From positions 372,001 to 436,000 of the forward strand of contig NZ_CP070490.1 in assembly GCF_016925635.1 (NCBI RefSeq): a DNA stretch of 64,000 nt, given 5' to 3'. Both the position numbers and the translations under genes were made by a program. Shown piece after piece: positions 35,054 through 43,489 of this stretch (position 1 is its first letter; each line of letters starts with the position of its first letter). Under the pieces are notes generated by a model, which saw nothing but the letters and a program-made list of their open reading frames with translations, was not told the DNA's origin and ran no database searches. This DNA is from Lysinibacillus fusiformis. GTDB lineage: Bacteria; Bacillota; Bacilli; Bacillales_A; Planococcaceae.

Positions 35054-35218
35054 ATGGGAAGAGACAATAAACAAGGTCAAAGCAATAATAAAGGCTCGTT
35101 ACCTCAAACGCCAAAAAACCAAAAGATTGCACCAAATAAGGTGAGTGAGGAATTTTCTCAAGAGTTTATGGAGCTAATTAATACAGTCACGCAAAATAAG
35201 AATAAGCAGAAAAAATAG
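35054..35218 (+). CDS. Small hydrophilic protein, YfhD-like, 54 residues
   Basis: ATG with AAAGGAG 8 nt upstream. Very hydrophilic, rich in Asn, Gln and Lys; the order MGRDN... then LPQTPK then EEFSQEF near residue 38 resembles the YfhD-like small spore-associated proteins of Bacillaceae, but this is memory of a pattern. It is too short for a standard ORF cut-off. It ends 11 bp before the sspH-like gene and follows sleL by 130 bp; that 130-bp gap has two copies of AAGTGCTAT and nothing else I can name. Confidence 0.6.
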   Translation: MGRDNKQGQSNNKGSLPQTPKNQKIAPNKVSEEFSQEFMELINTVTQNKNKQKK

Positions 35219-35229
35219 GGGGGCTTCAG

Positions 35230-35421
35230 TTGGATTTTCAGCGAGCACAAGAAATTGTCGCCTCACCGTTAGAATTTGAAGTGAGCTATAATGGCGTTTC
35301 CATCTGGATTGATCAACTTCATGATGATGAAAAAACAGCGACCGTTCACCTACGCCGTTCATTAGAAGAGCGGTCTGAAGTAGCTATATCCGAGTTAAAG
35401 GAAGAATATCTCGTTCACTAA
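35230..35421 (+). CDS. sspH: Small acid-soluble spore protein, H type
   Basis: 63 residues from TTG 35230, with GGGGGG 6 nt upstream. Pattern MDFQRAQEIVASP...VSYNGVSIWI...ATVHLRR...VAISELKEE matches the SspH family of minor spore core proteins. A terminator follows. Together with sleL and the YfhD-like gene it forms a spore-related cluster, presumably expressed in the forespore or mother cell late in sporulation; no sporulation promoter was established. Confidence 0.85.
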   Translation: MDFQRAQEIVASPLEFEVSYNGVSIWIDQLHDDEKTATVHLRRSLEERSEVAISELKEEYLVH

Positions 35422-35429
35422 ACAGCAAG

Positions 35430-35460
35430 AACCTGCTTATTCAATATCAATAAGCAGGTT
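35430..35460 (+). terminator. Terminator after sspH
   Basis: 11-bp perfect stem AACCTGCTTAT/ATAAGCAGGTT followed by eight T. Confidence 0.9.
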
Positions 35461-35465
35461 TTTTT

Positions 35466-37598
35466 TTAAATAATATAATCGTCAATATATTGAAGCTGTG
35501 TTAACACTTCATCCACACGATGGTGTAAATCTTTATAGGTTTCCGTTATTTGCTGTGGAGAGACGGGCTTACTGAATAGATAACCTTGAATATAATCACA
35601 GCCGCCATCTATTAGAAATGATAATTGTTCTACTTCTTCAATGCCCTCTGCCACAACCTTCAAACGTAAATGTTTAGCCATTGAAATAATCATGGAAACA
35701 AGTGCTTCATCATTTGGATTATGTGGCACATTTCTCACAAAAGTTCGGTCAATTTTTAAGCAATCAATTGGGAATTCCTTTAAATAAGATAGAGAGGAAT
35801 AGCCTGTTCCAAAATCATCTACAGCAATTTGAATACCTAATGCCTTTAACTCATGTAATAGCTGCGTCATTTGATCAATATTCATCGTCATACTTTCCGT
35901 AATTTCTAATTGTAAAAATTTCGGATCCAATTTGGTACGTTGTAAAATCTCTTGTACCATTTCTACTAAATCCTGCTGAAATAATTGTCCAAGTGATAAA
36001 TTCACTGCCACTTTCATCGGAGGTAAGCCTTGTTTCTCCCATGTTTTTGCTTGTGTGCATGCGGTTTCTAATATCCACTTACCTAGCGGGATAATAAGGC
36101 CACATTCTTCAGCAATAGGAATAAAGACATCAGGTGGAACAAAGCCACGCGTTGGATGACGCCAGCGTACCAATGCTTCGACCGATTCAATTGTGCCTGT
36201 TTTTAAGTTTACCTGTGGTTGATAGTCTAAATAAAATTCATTATTGGCTAACGCATTATGTAAGTCTTGCTCTAACAAAATTCGATCTGCAATGCCTTTA
36301 GACATATAGGGCTTGTAAAAAAGAAATCTTTGAGGTATTTGTCTAGCCTCTTGCATCGCTAACTGTGCATGCATTAATAGCTCTTCACCCGTCCCTTTAT
36401 CCTCATAGAGCGCAATCCCTATATTTAGATTGCCATTCAATGAAAATAATTGTACTTGTAAAGGATCTGTCATAGCACTTTTGAGATTTAAGCAAAATTG
36501 TAATAATTCTTCGATGGTCTTTACATGGTTAATATAAATAACAAATTGTTCCTCACGAAGTTTAGTGGCAAAATAATGAGGAGGTACGATCGCTTGTATA
36601 CGCTCTGCTACAAGCTTCATCATTTTATTAGAGTTGCTTATCCCAATGGAAGAACGAATCGCCGCAAAGCGATCAATTTCTATGGCAATGATAGCCTTTT
36701 GTGCTTTATTATCATGTAAATTTTCTTTTAACGTCTTAAGTAATAAATGTTCATTTGGCAGCAGTGTAATGTCATCATGATAAGCTTGAAATCGAAGTTC
36801 CTGTTGAGATTGTTCAAGATCCTTTTTAATTTTCAACAGCTGCTGAAATGGTTTTTCCACAGATGTGTAATAAATCGCCTTTAAGAAAAAATAGAATGCT
36901 AAAAACTGATAGATCAATGCCGAGAAATCCCATATTGCATTTTGATCTTGACTAACAATAAAGAAGACATCGCTTACAATAAGAGAAATAGCGGCACTGA
37001 TTAGCCACATAGAACGCTTCGGTAATTTTTTTACATATTTACTAACTATAACAATGGTTATAATTTGAAGAATAATAGCAAATAAGTGTACCATATTATC
37101 AATATAATCGAACCAATGTTTTGGCAATATATACGCTAGAAAAACAGTTCCTAGTACGAAAAGCACAGAACTACCATAAGTCAATATCCGATGATTCATG
37201 GTTAATCGCTTTTTAGGGTATAAAATAATTAGTAAAAATCCAATGGAAAGATACAAACGCATCAATATATGTAAGGGCTCGTCCAAAAAGCTCCATTCAC
37301 TAGATTGGCTAAAGAATAAGCTGACTAATTCTAGTAAGGCAATAATGAAAAACATGTTTCCTATGTATAAAGTTTGATTGGATAATAAGTGTGAAAATAC
37401 TAAATAGGATTGGATCGCAATTGCCATTGTAAAAACAATGATTAAAACTTGTATCACCAATTTTAAATCTTGATACATGCCACCCTGGAAAACACCATAT
37501 ATTTGATTGCTAAAGCTTAATAATGGTATGACAAGTAATAATGGTAATACCATGTACCAAATCTCTTTTTTCTCTATCTGATTAAACCATCTCTCCAC
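35466..37598 (-). CDS. Membrane GGDEF-EAL protein, c-di-GMP phosphodiesterase
   Basis: 710 residues. About seven to eight N-terminal transmembrane segments (10-250), a short coiled coil, a GGDEF domain (about 275-435) that is degenerate (REEQF at the signature place, so no cyclase activity expected) and an intact EAL domain (about 455-700): EALVRW, NLSLGQL, QLEITES, DDFGTGYSSL, KIDRTFV, VAEGIE and QGYLFSKP. Predicted to hydrolyse c-di-GMP in answer to a membrane signal. Stands downstream of the sigma factor gene in the same direction (gap about 200 bp with a strong stem-loop). Confidence 0.9.
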   Translation of the reverse strand: MERWFNQIEKKEIWYMVLPLLLVIPLLSFSNQIYGVFQGGMYQDLKLVIQVLIIVFTMAIAIQSYLVFSHLLSNQTLYIGNMFFIIALLELVSLFFSQSSEWSFLDEPLHILMRLYLSIGFLLIILYPKKRLTMNHRILTYGSSVLFVLGTVFLAYILPKHWFDYIDNMVHLFAIILQIITIVIVSKYVKKLPKRSMWLISAAISLIVSDVFFIVSQDQNAIWDFSALIYQFLAFYFFLKAIYYTSVEKPFQQLLKIKKDLEQSQQELRFQAYHDDITLLPNEHLLLKTLKENLHDNKAQKAIIAIEIDRFAAIRSSIGISNSNKMMKLVAERIQAIVPPHYFATKLREEQFVIYINHVKTIEELLQFCLNLKSAMTDPLQVQLFSLNGNLNIGIALYEDKGTGEELLMHAQLAMQEARQIPQRFLFYKPYMSKGIADRILLEQDLHNALANNEFYLDYQPQVNLKTGTIESVEALVRWRHPTRGFVPPDVFIPIAEECGLIIPLGKWILETACTQAKTWEKQGLPPMKVAVNLSLGQLFQQDLVEMVQEILQRTKLDPKFLQLEITESMTMNIDQMTQLLHELKALGIQIAVDDFGTGYSSLSYLKEFPIDCLKIDRTFVRNVPHNPNDEALVSMIISMAKHLRLKVVAEGIEEVEQLSFLIDGGCDYIQGYLFSKPVSPQQITETYKDLHHRVDEVLTQLQYIDDYII

Positions 37599-37740
37599 TC
37601 CAAACCCTCCATACTACTATATAAACATTCACTAGGAAATTTTATCTATCTATATCGAATAATTAATTTTGAATTGTATATTTCTTTGACTTCTTACAAA
37701 TCATAACACTTTTATCGGAATTTGTATGCATCCATGTGAA

Positions 37741-37777
37741 GTATGCTAATATTCATTTTATTTCAATATTAGCATAC
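37741..37777. terminator. 13-bp perfect stem-loop between sigma factor and EAL gene
   Basis: GTATGCTAATATT/AATATTAGCATAC with an 11-nt loop. It lies 20 bp beyond the sigma factor stop. On the minus strand no T-run follows (TTCACATGG), on the plus strand TTTTGATATTTTT follows, so it may stabilise or trim the mRNA more than end it. Confidence 0.5.
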
Positions 37778-37796
37778 TTTTGATATTTTTAGTGCT

Positions 37797-38324
37797 TTAT
37801 TCCACTATGAAAAGTTGATGTTTCAGCCTCTGGACGAGCCTAACCCTTCTTTTTTTGATAGCAGCAACAGATAGACCTAGCACATTGGCTATTTCTGGAT
37901 CACTGTAATCTTCTGCATAATAAAGGAGTAATATTTTCCTTTCTATTTGCTTTAACTGGGACAACATGATTTCAAGGGAGCTAGGATTTTTTTGATTGTC
38001 CCTTTCCTCCAGCTCATTAAGAATATAATTGAGTGTTTCATCATCAACAACTGTCATTCTTTCTGTATAGTTTTTTTCCTTTGATAATTCATTTAAAATC
38101 TCTCCTTTTATCCAAGAATAAAGATAAGCGGAAAACTGTCCTTTAGCCGGATCTGCTTTTAGCCATGCCCTCCATACAGCAATAGAAGCAATATGACGAT
38201 AGTAATCAAAATCCTTGTAAATATGAAGCTGTGTAAGAATGGTAGTAATCATTGGTTGCACAGCCTCTAAAATTTCTTCAAAAGATTGTGTCGATGAGAG
38301 ATTCTGATCGTTTTGAATGGACAT
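37797..38324 (-). CDS. Sigma-70 family RNA polymerase sigma factor
   Basis: 175 residues from ATG 38324 (AGGAAGAG upstream; the frame is open to 38372 without a site). Region 2 is about 35-95 (YYRHIASIAVWRAWLKAD, FSAYLYSWIKGEI), region 4 about 120-172 (ERKILLLYYAEDYSDPEIANVLGLSVAAIKKRR). Size and layout are ECF-like, and no anti-sigma gene adjoins. What it controls is unknown; the nearest co-directional gene is the EAL protein. Divergent from sspI. Confidence 0.8.
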   Translation of the reverse strand: MSIQNDQNLSSTQSFEEILEAVQPMITTILTQLHIYKDFDYYRHIASIAVWRAWLKADPAKGQFSAYLYSWIKGEILNELSKEKNYTERMTVVDDETLNYILNELEERDNQKNPSSLEIMLSQLKQIERKILLLYYAEDYSDPEIANVLGLSVAAIKKRRVRLVQRLKHQLFIVE

Positions 38325-38560
38325 TCTACTCTTCCTATCGACTATGCACAGTCCAAAATTCCTAGGTGACATAATCTTAGACCGTTACGTTACTTGAAGC
38401 GAATAGTCATTTTCATCATTACATAGTGCATAATGAATAAAATGCTTGTCATATTTAGTCAAAATTTCCTTAGGTTATGGCAAAAATCATCTATTTTCTT
38501 TGGTATTTCATACATATTTAAACGATAGTTGGACAAATTACTACTAAGGAGGCGATATAG

Positions 38561-38770
38561 TTGAATTTCCAAATAAGAGACGCAATTACAGCCAATGTAC
38601 ATGGTCAATCTGCCGCAGAATTTAAAGATATTGTGGAAGATGCCATTAATCGTGGAGAAGAGCATTTACTGCCAGGGCTTGGGGTGTTTTTTGAAAAATG
38701 GTGGAAGCAATCCAGTCCATCTGAACAGGATGAATTTGTTCAAAAGCTAGAAAAAGTATTTGCTAACTGA
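38561..38770 (+). CDS. sspI: Small acid-soluble spore protein I
   Basis: 69 residues from TTG 38561 with AAGGAGG upstream. The pattern MNFQIRDAITANVHGQSAAEF ... INRGEEHLLPGLGVFFE is that of SspI, a minor forespore SASP. It is found between ysgA and glcD as in B. subtilis, though here with a 9-kb accessory insertion between ysgA and sspI. Confidence 0.92.
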   Translation: MNFQIRDAITANVHGQSAAEFKDIVEDAINRGEEHLLPGLGVFFEKWWKQSSPSEQDEFVQKLEKVFAN

Positions 38771-38848
38771 TTTTTAATGAACAGTGCATTCCATTTCCAA
38801 TAAATGCGTGTTAAAGTTTTATTTATCAGAAAATTTGGAGGGATTGGA

Positions 38849-40228
38849 ATGACTGTTGCAGTAGAATTACTTGTCAATCAACTCAAACAGGTTTTATTAG
38901 AAGAACAAGTGTCAACAAACGAAACGGTACGACAGCTACACGGGAAGGATGAATCTCATCATATGATGAGCTTACCTGATATCGTTGTCTTTCCCCGTTC
39001 CACAGCCGATGTCAGTGCGATCTTAAAAATTGCGCATGCACAACGTGTACCAGTTGTACCATTCGGTGTTGGCTCCAGCCTAGAAGGAAACGCGATTCCC
39101 ATTGCACATGGTATTTCTATCGATTTCTCTGAGATGAATACTATTTTAGAAGTTCGACCTGACGACCTTCTTGTAAAAGTTCAGCCTGGCGTCACACGCT
39201 CTCAATTGAATAAGGAGTTAAAAAAACATGGTTTACAATTTACAGTAGATCCAGGTGCAGATGCAACACTAGGTGGCATGGCTGCGACGAATGCTAGTGG
39301 TACGACTGCTGTGCGTTACGGAGTTATGCGTGATCAAGTTCGTGATTTAGAGGTTGTCCTTGCAGACGGCTCTGTCATCCATACGGGCAATTTAGCCGCG
39401 AAGTCCTCTTCTGGTTATCATTTAAATGGCCTATTTGTCGGCTCAGAAGGAACACTTGGCTGCTTTACGGAGTTAACGTTAAAAGTTTATGGTATACCTG
39501 AATTTGTGACGGCGGGGCGAGCTGTTTTTGACACAGTTGGCGATGCTGTCAGTGCCGTTACCGCCTTATTACAGGCTGGTATTTCAATTGGTCGAGTAGA
39601 ATTGGTCGATGAAGTCTCTATGAAGCAAGCCAATATCTATAACGATACTTCCTATAGCGAAAAACCAACATTATTTTTAGAATTCCACGGAAATGAAGCG
39701 GGTATGCACGCAGACATCGCATTTGCTACAGAAATATTTGAGGATTTTAGCTGTCTATCCGTCGAATTTGAACAAGACAACGCTGCTCGTAATAAGCTTT
39801 GGGAAGCACGTCATTCTTTGGCCTATGCCTATATTCATGCTTATCCTGGTAAGAAGCTTATGTCAACGGATGTCTGTGTACCAATCTCTGTGCTTGCTGA
39901 AACCATTTTATATGCCCGTGAACAGCTTGATCATGTTGGGCTAGCAGGCGGGCTTGTTGGCCATGTGGGCGACGGAAATTTCCATGCACTTTTAATGTTA
40001 AATCCAAATGATACCGAGGAGCAGGCAAAAGCGGATCGCTTCAATGAGCAGATCGTCCAATATGCTTTACTTCGAGGTGGCACTTGTACGGGCGAGCATG
40101 GTGTTGGCATTGGCAAAATGAAATACCAAGCCACTGAGCACGGTACCTCTTTAGCCGTTATGAAGAGTATAAAGACAGCACTTGATCCCCATAATATTAT
40201 GAACCCAGGGAAAATTTTCACTATGTAA
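38849..40228 (+). CDS. glcD: Glycolate oxidase subunit GlcD (FAD-linked)
   Basis: 459 residues from ATG 38849, with GGAGGG 6 nt upstream; the longer frame from 38804 lacks a site. PCMH FAD domain about 40-220 (VVPFGVGSSLEGNA, VDPGADATLGGMAATNASG, SEGTLGCFTELTL) and the C-terminal oxidase domain with GLVGHVGDGNFHALL and GTCTGEHGVGIGK. Oxidises glycolate or D-lactate. The iron-sulfur partner GlcF does not follow: a terminator comes at once. Confidence 0.9.
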   Translation: MTVAVELLVNQLKQVLLEEQVSTNETVRQLHGKDESHHMMSLPDIVVFPRSTADVSAILKIAHAQRVPVVPFGVGSSLEGNAIPIAHGISIDFSEMNTILEVRPDDLLVKVQPGVTRSQLNKELKKHGLQFTVDPGADATLGGMAATNASGTTAVRYGVMRDQVRDLEVVLADGSVIHTGNLAAKSSSGYHLNGLFVGSEGTLGCFTELTLKVYGIPEFVTAGRAVFDTVGDAVSAVTALLQAGISIGRVELVDEVSMKQANIYNDTSYSEKPTLFLEFHGNEAGMHADIAFATEIFEDFSCLSVEFEQDNAARNKLWEARHSLAYAYIHAYPGKKLMSTDVCVPISVLAETILYAREQLDHVGLAGGLVGHVGDGNFHALLMLNPNDTEEQAKADRFNEQIVQYALLRGGTCTGEHGVGIGKMKYQATEHGTSLAVMKSIKTALDPHNIMNPGKIFTM

Positions 40229-40236
40229 TCTTGCAA

Positions 40237-40273
40237 AAAACACGATCTCGTCATGAAGACGAAATCGTGTTTT
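40237..40273 (+). terminator. glcD terminator
   Basis: Stem AAAACACGAT.TCGTC/GACGA.ATCGTGTTTT, loop ATGAA, then ATTTATT. Confidence 0.8.
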
Positions 40274-40369
40274 ATTTATTAAAGATTGCTAGAACAATTG
40301 ACACACTCTGTTACGTGGTATCATCGTCCTCTTCAACTTTTAGATTTTAATCATACTACAAAATATCCC

Positions 40370-40580
40370 CTAATCCTTCCCTTTGTCATCTTTCGCCATC
40401 ATTAACATCTGATGCGCTAGATAAAACACATGGTTAGGGAAAAGGATACAAGTAATCTCACGCTCCCTTGCTCATCGTTTTTATTTTTGAAAATCCAAAT
40501 GGGGGTTCTGGTTCATCTAAAATCAAAACTTCAGGCTCTGAAAAAGCGGTCTAGCAATACCGAGTCAATAATCCTTTAAA
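40370..40580 (-). pseudogene. Decayed ABC-transporter ATPase fragment
   Basis: Minus-strand translation shows, in order but in different frames and broken by stops: LGIARPLF (end of the ABC signature), SEPEVLILDEPE (Walker B) and, after another shift, LFPNHVFYLAHQM (like the H-loop of export-type ABC ATPases). No intact frame exceeds about 30 codons. The Walker B-H-loop pattern is more like ABC-2 exporter ATPases than amino-acid importers. It accounts for part of the gap 40274-40610, in which I see nothing else. Confidence 0.55.
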
Positions 40581-40610
40581 TGAGGTATTTGTACGAAACT
40601 GAACTCTTTA

Positions 40611-41123
40611 TTACAAATCATAACGGAAGCCTTTTACTAGCGTATCTCCTTTACGAAAATCCTTAGATTCATCACGTACAAAGCCTAATGATAAATAAAG
40701 GTTGATGGCAACCTGCATGATATCGCCCGAATGTAAATATAAAGCTTGATCTTGACGAGCGCGTGCGAAGGCAAAGCTTTCATGTAATAATTTTTTCGCA
40801 ATGCCTAATCCCCTTCCCTGAGGGTGTACGCCAAGTAAACGTACAATGGTAGAATGTATAGTAAGCTCTGGCAAACCATAAGCCTTTTCAGAATCCGTAA
40901 ATAGCTGAAGCCCTCCTAAAATCTCATTTCCCCGCTTTGCCACTAAAATTGTTTCTGCATCAGGATTGCCTACAGATGCACGAATAGCACTTAAATATGA
41001 AGCCCAATCTTCAGGGTTATTGTATTCTTTCTCATACTGTGAATAGCTCTCTACAAGAACCTCTAAATAACGTGCATGGTCTTCCTCTTTCAACTGTTCA
41101 ATCACTATTTCCACTACTGTCAT
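40611..41123 (-). CDS. GNAT family N-acetyltransferase
   Basis: 170 residues. The acetyl-CoA loop RLLGVHPQGRGLGIAKKLL is at about 93-111, and the C-terminal part LYLHSGDIMQVAINLYLSLGF is typical of GNAT. Last gene of the organosulfur operon, 46 bp after the permease. In B. subtilis the equivalent operon has YtmI (SnaA), which N-acetylates S-alkylcysteines before oxidation; that role is likely here by context, not by recognised sequence identity. Confidence 0.8.
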   Translation of the reverse strand: MTVVEIVIEQLKEEDHARYLEVLVESYSQYEKEYNNPEDWASYLSAIRASVGNPDAETILVAKRGNEILGGLQLFTDSEKAYGLPELTIHSTIVRLLGVHPQGRGLGIAKKLLHESFAFARARQDQALYLHSGDIMQVAINLYLSLGFVRDESKDFRKGDTLVKGFRYDL

Positions 41124-41169
41124 TGTTTATTCCCCTTTCTTTTTGTCAAACGAATTTACAGGCATTTCG

Positions 41170-41877
41170 TCAAATGCCTCCCTTATTATAGAAAGTTACT
41201 CTTTTTTCAAGGCGATGGGCGAGCCATTCAACAATGGCTGAAACACCCCAATAGATAAGACCGACGGCGATAAATGCCTCCAAAAATTTCAAATTTATAG
41301 AGGCTACAATATTTGCTACACCTGTTAATTCTTTCACTGAAAGAAAAAAAGCAAGCGATGTAGCATGTAAAAAGCCTATAAAAACATTGGTAAAATTAGG
41401 AATAGATTTACTAAATGCCTGAGGTAATATATAACGACGCATTGCCTGTGAAAATGTTAAACCAACTGCATATGCTGCCTCTAGCTGCCCCTTAGGTACA
41501 CTTAAAATGCCTGATCGAATGATTTCGGAGGCATAGGCACCTGCGCTCAATGTCAAAGCAAGTAAAACAAAAAATAATATGGGGATAGAGCTTGATTGAA
41601 TATTTAGCTTTAATGCTTTCGCAAGAACATCCACTATAATAGGTACTCCGAAATAAACGAGCATTATATGCATAATAATAGGTGTACCTCTAAAAAAAGA
41701 CACATAAAAATTTAATAACGGTGCAAAAAATTTAGTTTGCTGAATTCGAACAAAGGCAACAATGACACCGATGAGAATACCCAGTAAGACAGGTGTAGCT
41801 GTCATAAATAAGGTTAACGGCAATACCTTACTAATTTCTTTAAAAGCTTCGAAAATAAATGCAAAATCTATGGTCAT
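41170..41877 (-). CDS. tcyM: Amino acid ABC transporter permease (cystine/S-alkylcysteine type)
   Basis: 235 residues, about five transmembrane segments, His/Glu/Gln permease family. The EAA motif region that docks on the ATPase reads QLEAAYAVGLTFSQAMRRYILPQAF (about 130-155). Probably pairs with the neighbouring permease and the lipoprotein upstream as a TcyJKLM-like importer. No ATPase of this type is in the operon. Symbol given by position and family. Confidence 0.78.
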   Translation of the reverse strand: MTIDFAFIFEAFKEISKVLPLTLFMTATPVLLGILIGVIVAFVRIQQTKFFAPLLNFYVSFFRGTPIIMHIMLVYFGVPIIVDVLAKALKLNIQSSSIPILFFVLLALTLSAGAYASEIIRSGILSVPKGQLEAAYAVGLTFSQAMRRYILPQAFSKSIPNFTNVFIGFLHATSLAFFLSVKELTGVANIVASINLKFLEAFIAVGLIYWGVSAIVEWLAHRLEKRVTFYNKGGI

Positions 41878-41889
41878 AACTCTTACCTC

Positions 41890-42594
41890 CTAGCTAGATA
41901 CAGCTTCCTTCGGCATATAGCGATTAAGATAGCGCTCATTGCTCTTTAATACCTTTTCTAACAACAGCACAATGACATAATAGACAATAGAGAGTGCTAA
42001 ATAGATTTCTAGCGCTCTTGTCGTGGAGGCAATAAGCGTCTCTCCTCTCCCGACCATATCCATGACCCCAATTGAAAATGCGAGCGAAGTGTCTTTTAAG
42101 GAGCTTATCATTGTGTTCGCTATATTTGGAAAGGCAACACGAAGAGCCTGAGGAAATATAATCCGTACAAACGCCTGCTTACCGTTTAAGCCAACTGAAT
42201 ATCCAGCCTCTATTTGCCCTCGGTCCACCGTTAAAATGGAGGCTCTAAAAATTTCTGCAAATGCAGCAGCATTACTTAAGGTGTAGGTGATAATGACAAA
42301 ATACATGGCATCCATTCTGGTTACATCAATATGCACAATCCTTAATAATGCGGGTATACCATAAAACACTAGAAATAATTGTACCAATATCGGTGTGCCA
42401 CGAATAAACGAAATATAGACTGTTATTATTTGCCTCAAAACGTTGATATGGAGCAGCTTCGGTATAGCGATAGCTATACCAAGCAGCATCCCAAAAAGAA
42501 TAGAAAACACTAAAATTTCAAATGTTACTGGTAAATATTGAAGTAATATTGGAAGTACTTTTGCTATAAGCACGATGTCAAAGTCATTTGTCAT
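41890..42594 (-). CDS. tcyL: Amino acid ABC transporter permease (cystine/S-alkylcysteine type)
   Basis: 234 residues, about five membrane helices; EAA loop QIEAGYSVGLNGKQAFVRIIFPQA. It shares the N-terminal SFIRGTPILVQLF motif with its partner 12 bp downstream (SFFRGTPIIMHIM). Heterodimeric permease with TcyM-like gene is expected. Located 24 bp after the binding protein gene. Confidence 0.78.
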   Translation of the reverse strand: MTNDFDIVLIAKVLPILLQYLPVTFEILVFSILFGMLLGIAIAIPKLLHINVLRQIITVYISFIRGTPILVQLFLVFYGIPALLRIVHIDVTRMDAMYFVIITYTLSNAAAFAEIFRASILTVDRGQIEAGYSVGLNGKQAFVRIIFPQALRVAFPNIANTMISSLKDTSLAFSIGVMDMVGRGETLIASTTRALEIYLALSIVYYVIVLLLEKVLKSNERYLNRYMPKEAVSS

Positions 42595-42618
42595 ACTTCC
42601 TTCATCCTCTCTGATTTT

Positions 42619-43443
42619 TTAAAAGTCTACCGTATAATCATCACCTAGCCACTTTTTACTTAGCTCACTAACAACGCCATCCTCTTTCAATTCACGAATA
42701 GCATCATCAAGGCGTTGTTGTAGGGTAACCTCATCTTTATTTAATAAGAAATATACTTTTGAATTTAATAATGCGTCTCCCACTACCTTTTGCTGTGCTT
42801 CATTGTTTTCGTTATAATACTTCACGGCAAAAGGCGTTGTAATAATAGCATCCACACGACCTGTCGCAAGTTGATTATTTACATCCACTGAACCTGATGA
42901 ATAGACGAGATTAGCACCTAGATCGTGTTCCTTATTGTATTTCTCAATAAAGACTGCCGAATTACTTGTTGGAGAAACACTCACATTTTTTTCTTTTAAA
43001 TCATCAATTGATTGGATATCATTATTTTTTGCATTAACGGTTACTTTTAATGGAAATACATTATAAGGCTCTTTATTAAATAGCAATTTCTCCTCGCGCT
43101 CACTATTGACTTCCATTTGATGGGCAATAAAATCAATTTTTCTTGTTTCTAAACTTAGTAATAAATTTGAGAATTCCATTGTCTTAAATTCAAACTCATA
43201 TTCTGGTAGCTTCTCATCAATTGCGCGAACAAGCTCCACATCATAACCAGTTAAATTTCCCTTGTCATCTAAGAAGCAGATATTTGGAAATTGTGTACCT
43301 GTACCTACAATAATTTTTTGAACATCCTTTCCACTCTGTGCTGTATCATTTTTACTCGTATCTCCTTCAAGCTTTTCAGTGCCTGCACAAGCCGTTAGAA
43401 GCAACGTTAATAATAGCAAACTTAAAAATATAATTTTTTTCAT
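42619..43443 (-). CDS. tcyJ: Amino acid ABC transporter substrate-binding lipoprotein
   Basis: 274 residues from ATG 43443 (GAGGGA upstream); earlier codons in the open frame lie in the preceding gene. Signal peptide with lipobox LLTAC (Cys about 19). Family 3 binding fold: GTGTQFPNICFLDDKGNLTGYDVEL near 50, then SLETRKIDFIAH, ATGRVDAIITTPF. Similar to the cystine/S-methylcysteine binders TcyJ/TcyK. Anchored to the outer membrane face, delivers substrate to the two permeases downstream. Confidence 0.85.
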   Translation of the reverse strand: MKKIIFLSLLLLTLLLTACAGTEKLEGDTSKNDTAQSGKDVQKIIVGTGTQFPNICFLDDKGNLTGYDVELVRAIDEKLPEYEFEFKTMEFSNLLLSLETRKIDFIAHQMEVNSEREEKLLFNKEPYNVFPLKVTVNAKNNDIQSIDDLKEKNVSVSPTSNSAVFIEKYNKEHDLGANLVYSSGSVDVNNQLATGRVDAIITTPFAVKYYNENNEAQQKVVGDALLNSKVYFLLNKDEVTLQQRLDDAIRELKEDGVVSELSKKWLGDDYTVDF

Positions 43444-43489
43444 ATTATCCCTCACTTTTATCATTGTAAACTTAGTTGAATAGTAGTAT

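Noticed and set aside
40370..40580. ATPase remnant read as the missing Tcy-transporter ATPase
   Set aside because: The H-loop piece NHVFYLAHQM and LILDEP context look like export-type ABC ATPases, not the polar amino-acid family (VTHEM). The link with the sulfur operon is therefore not supported.
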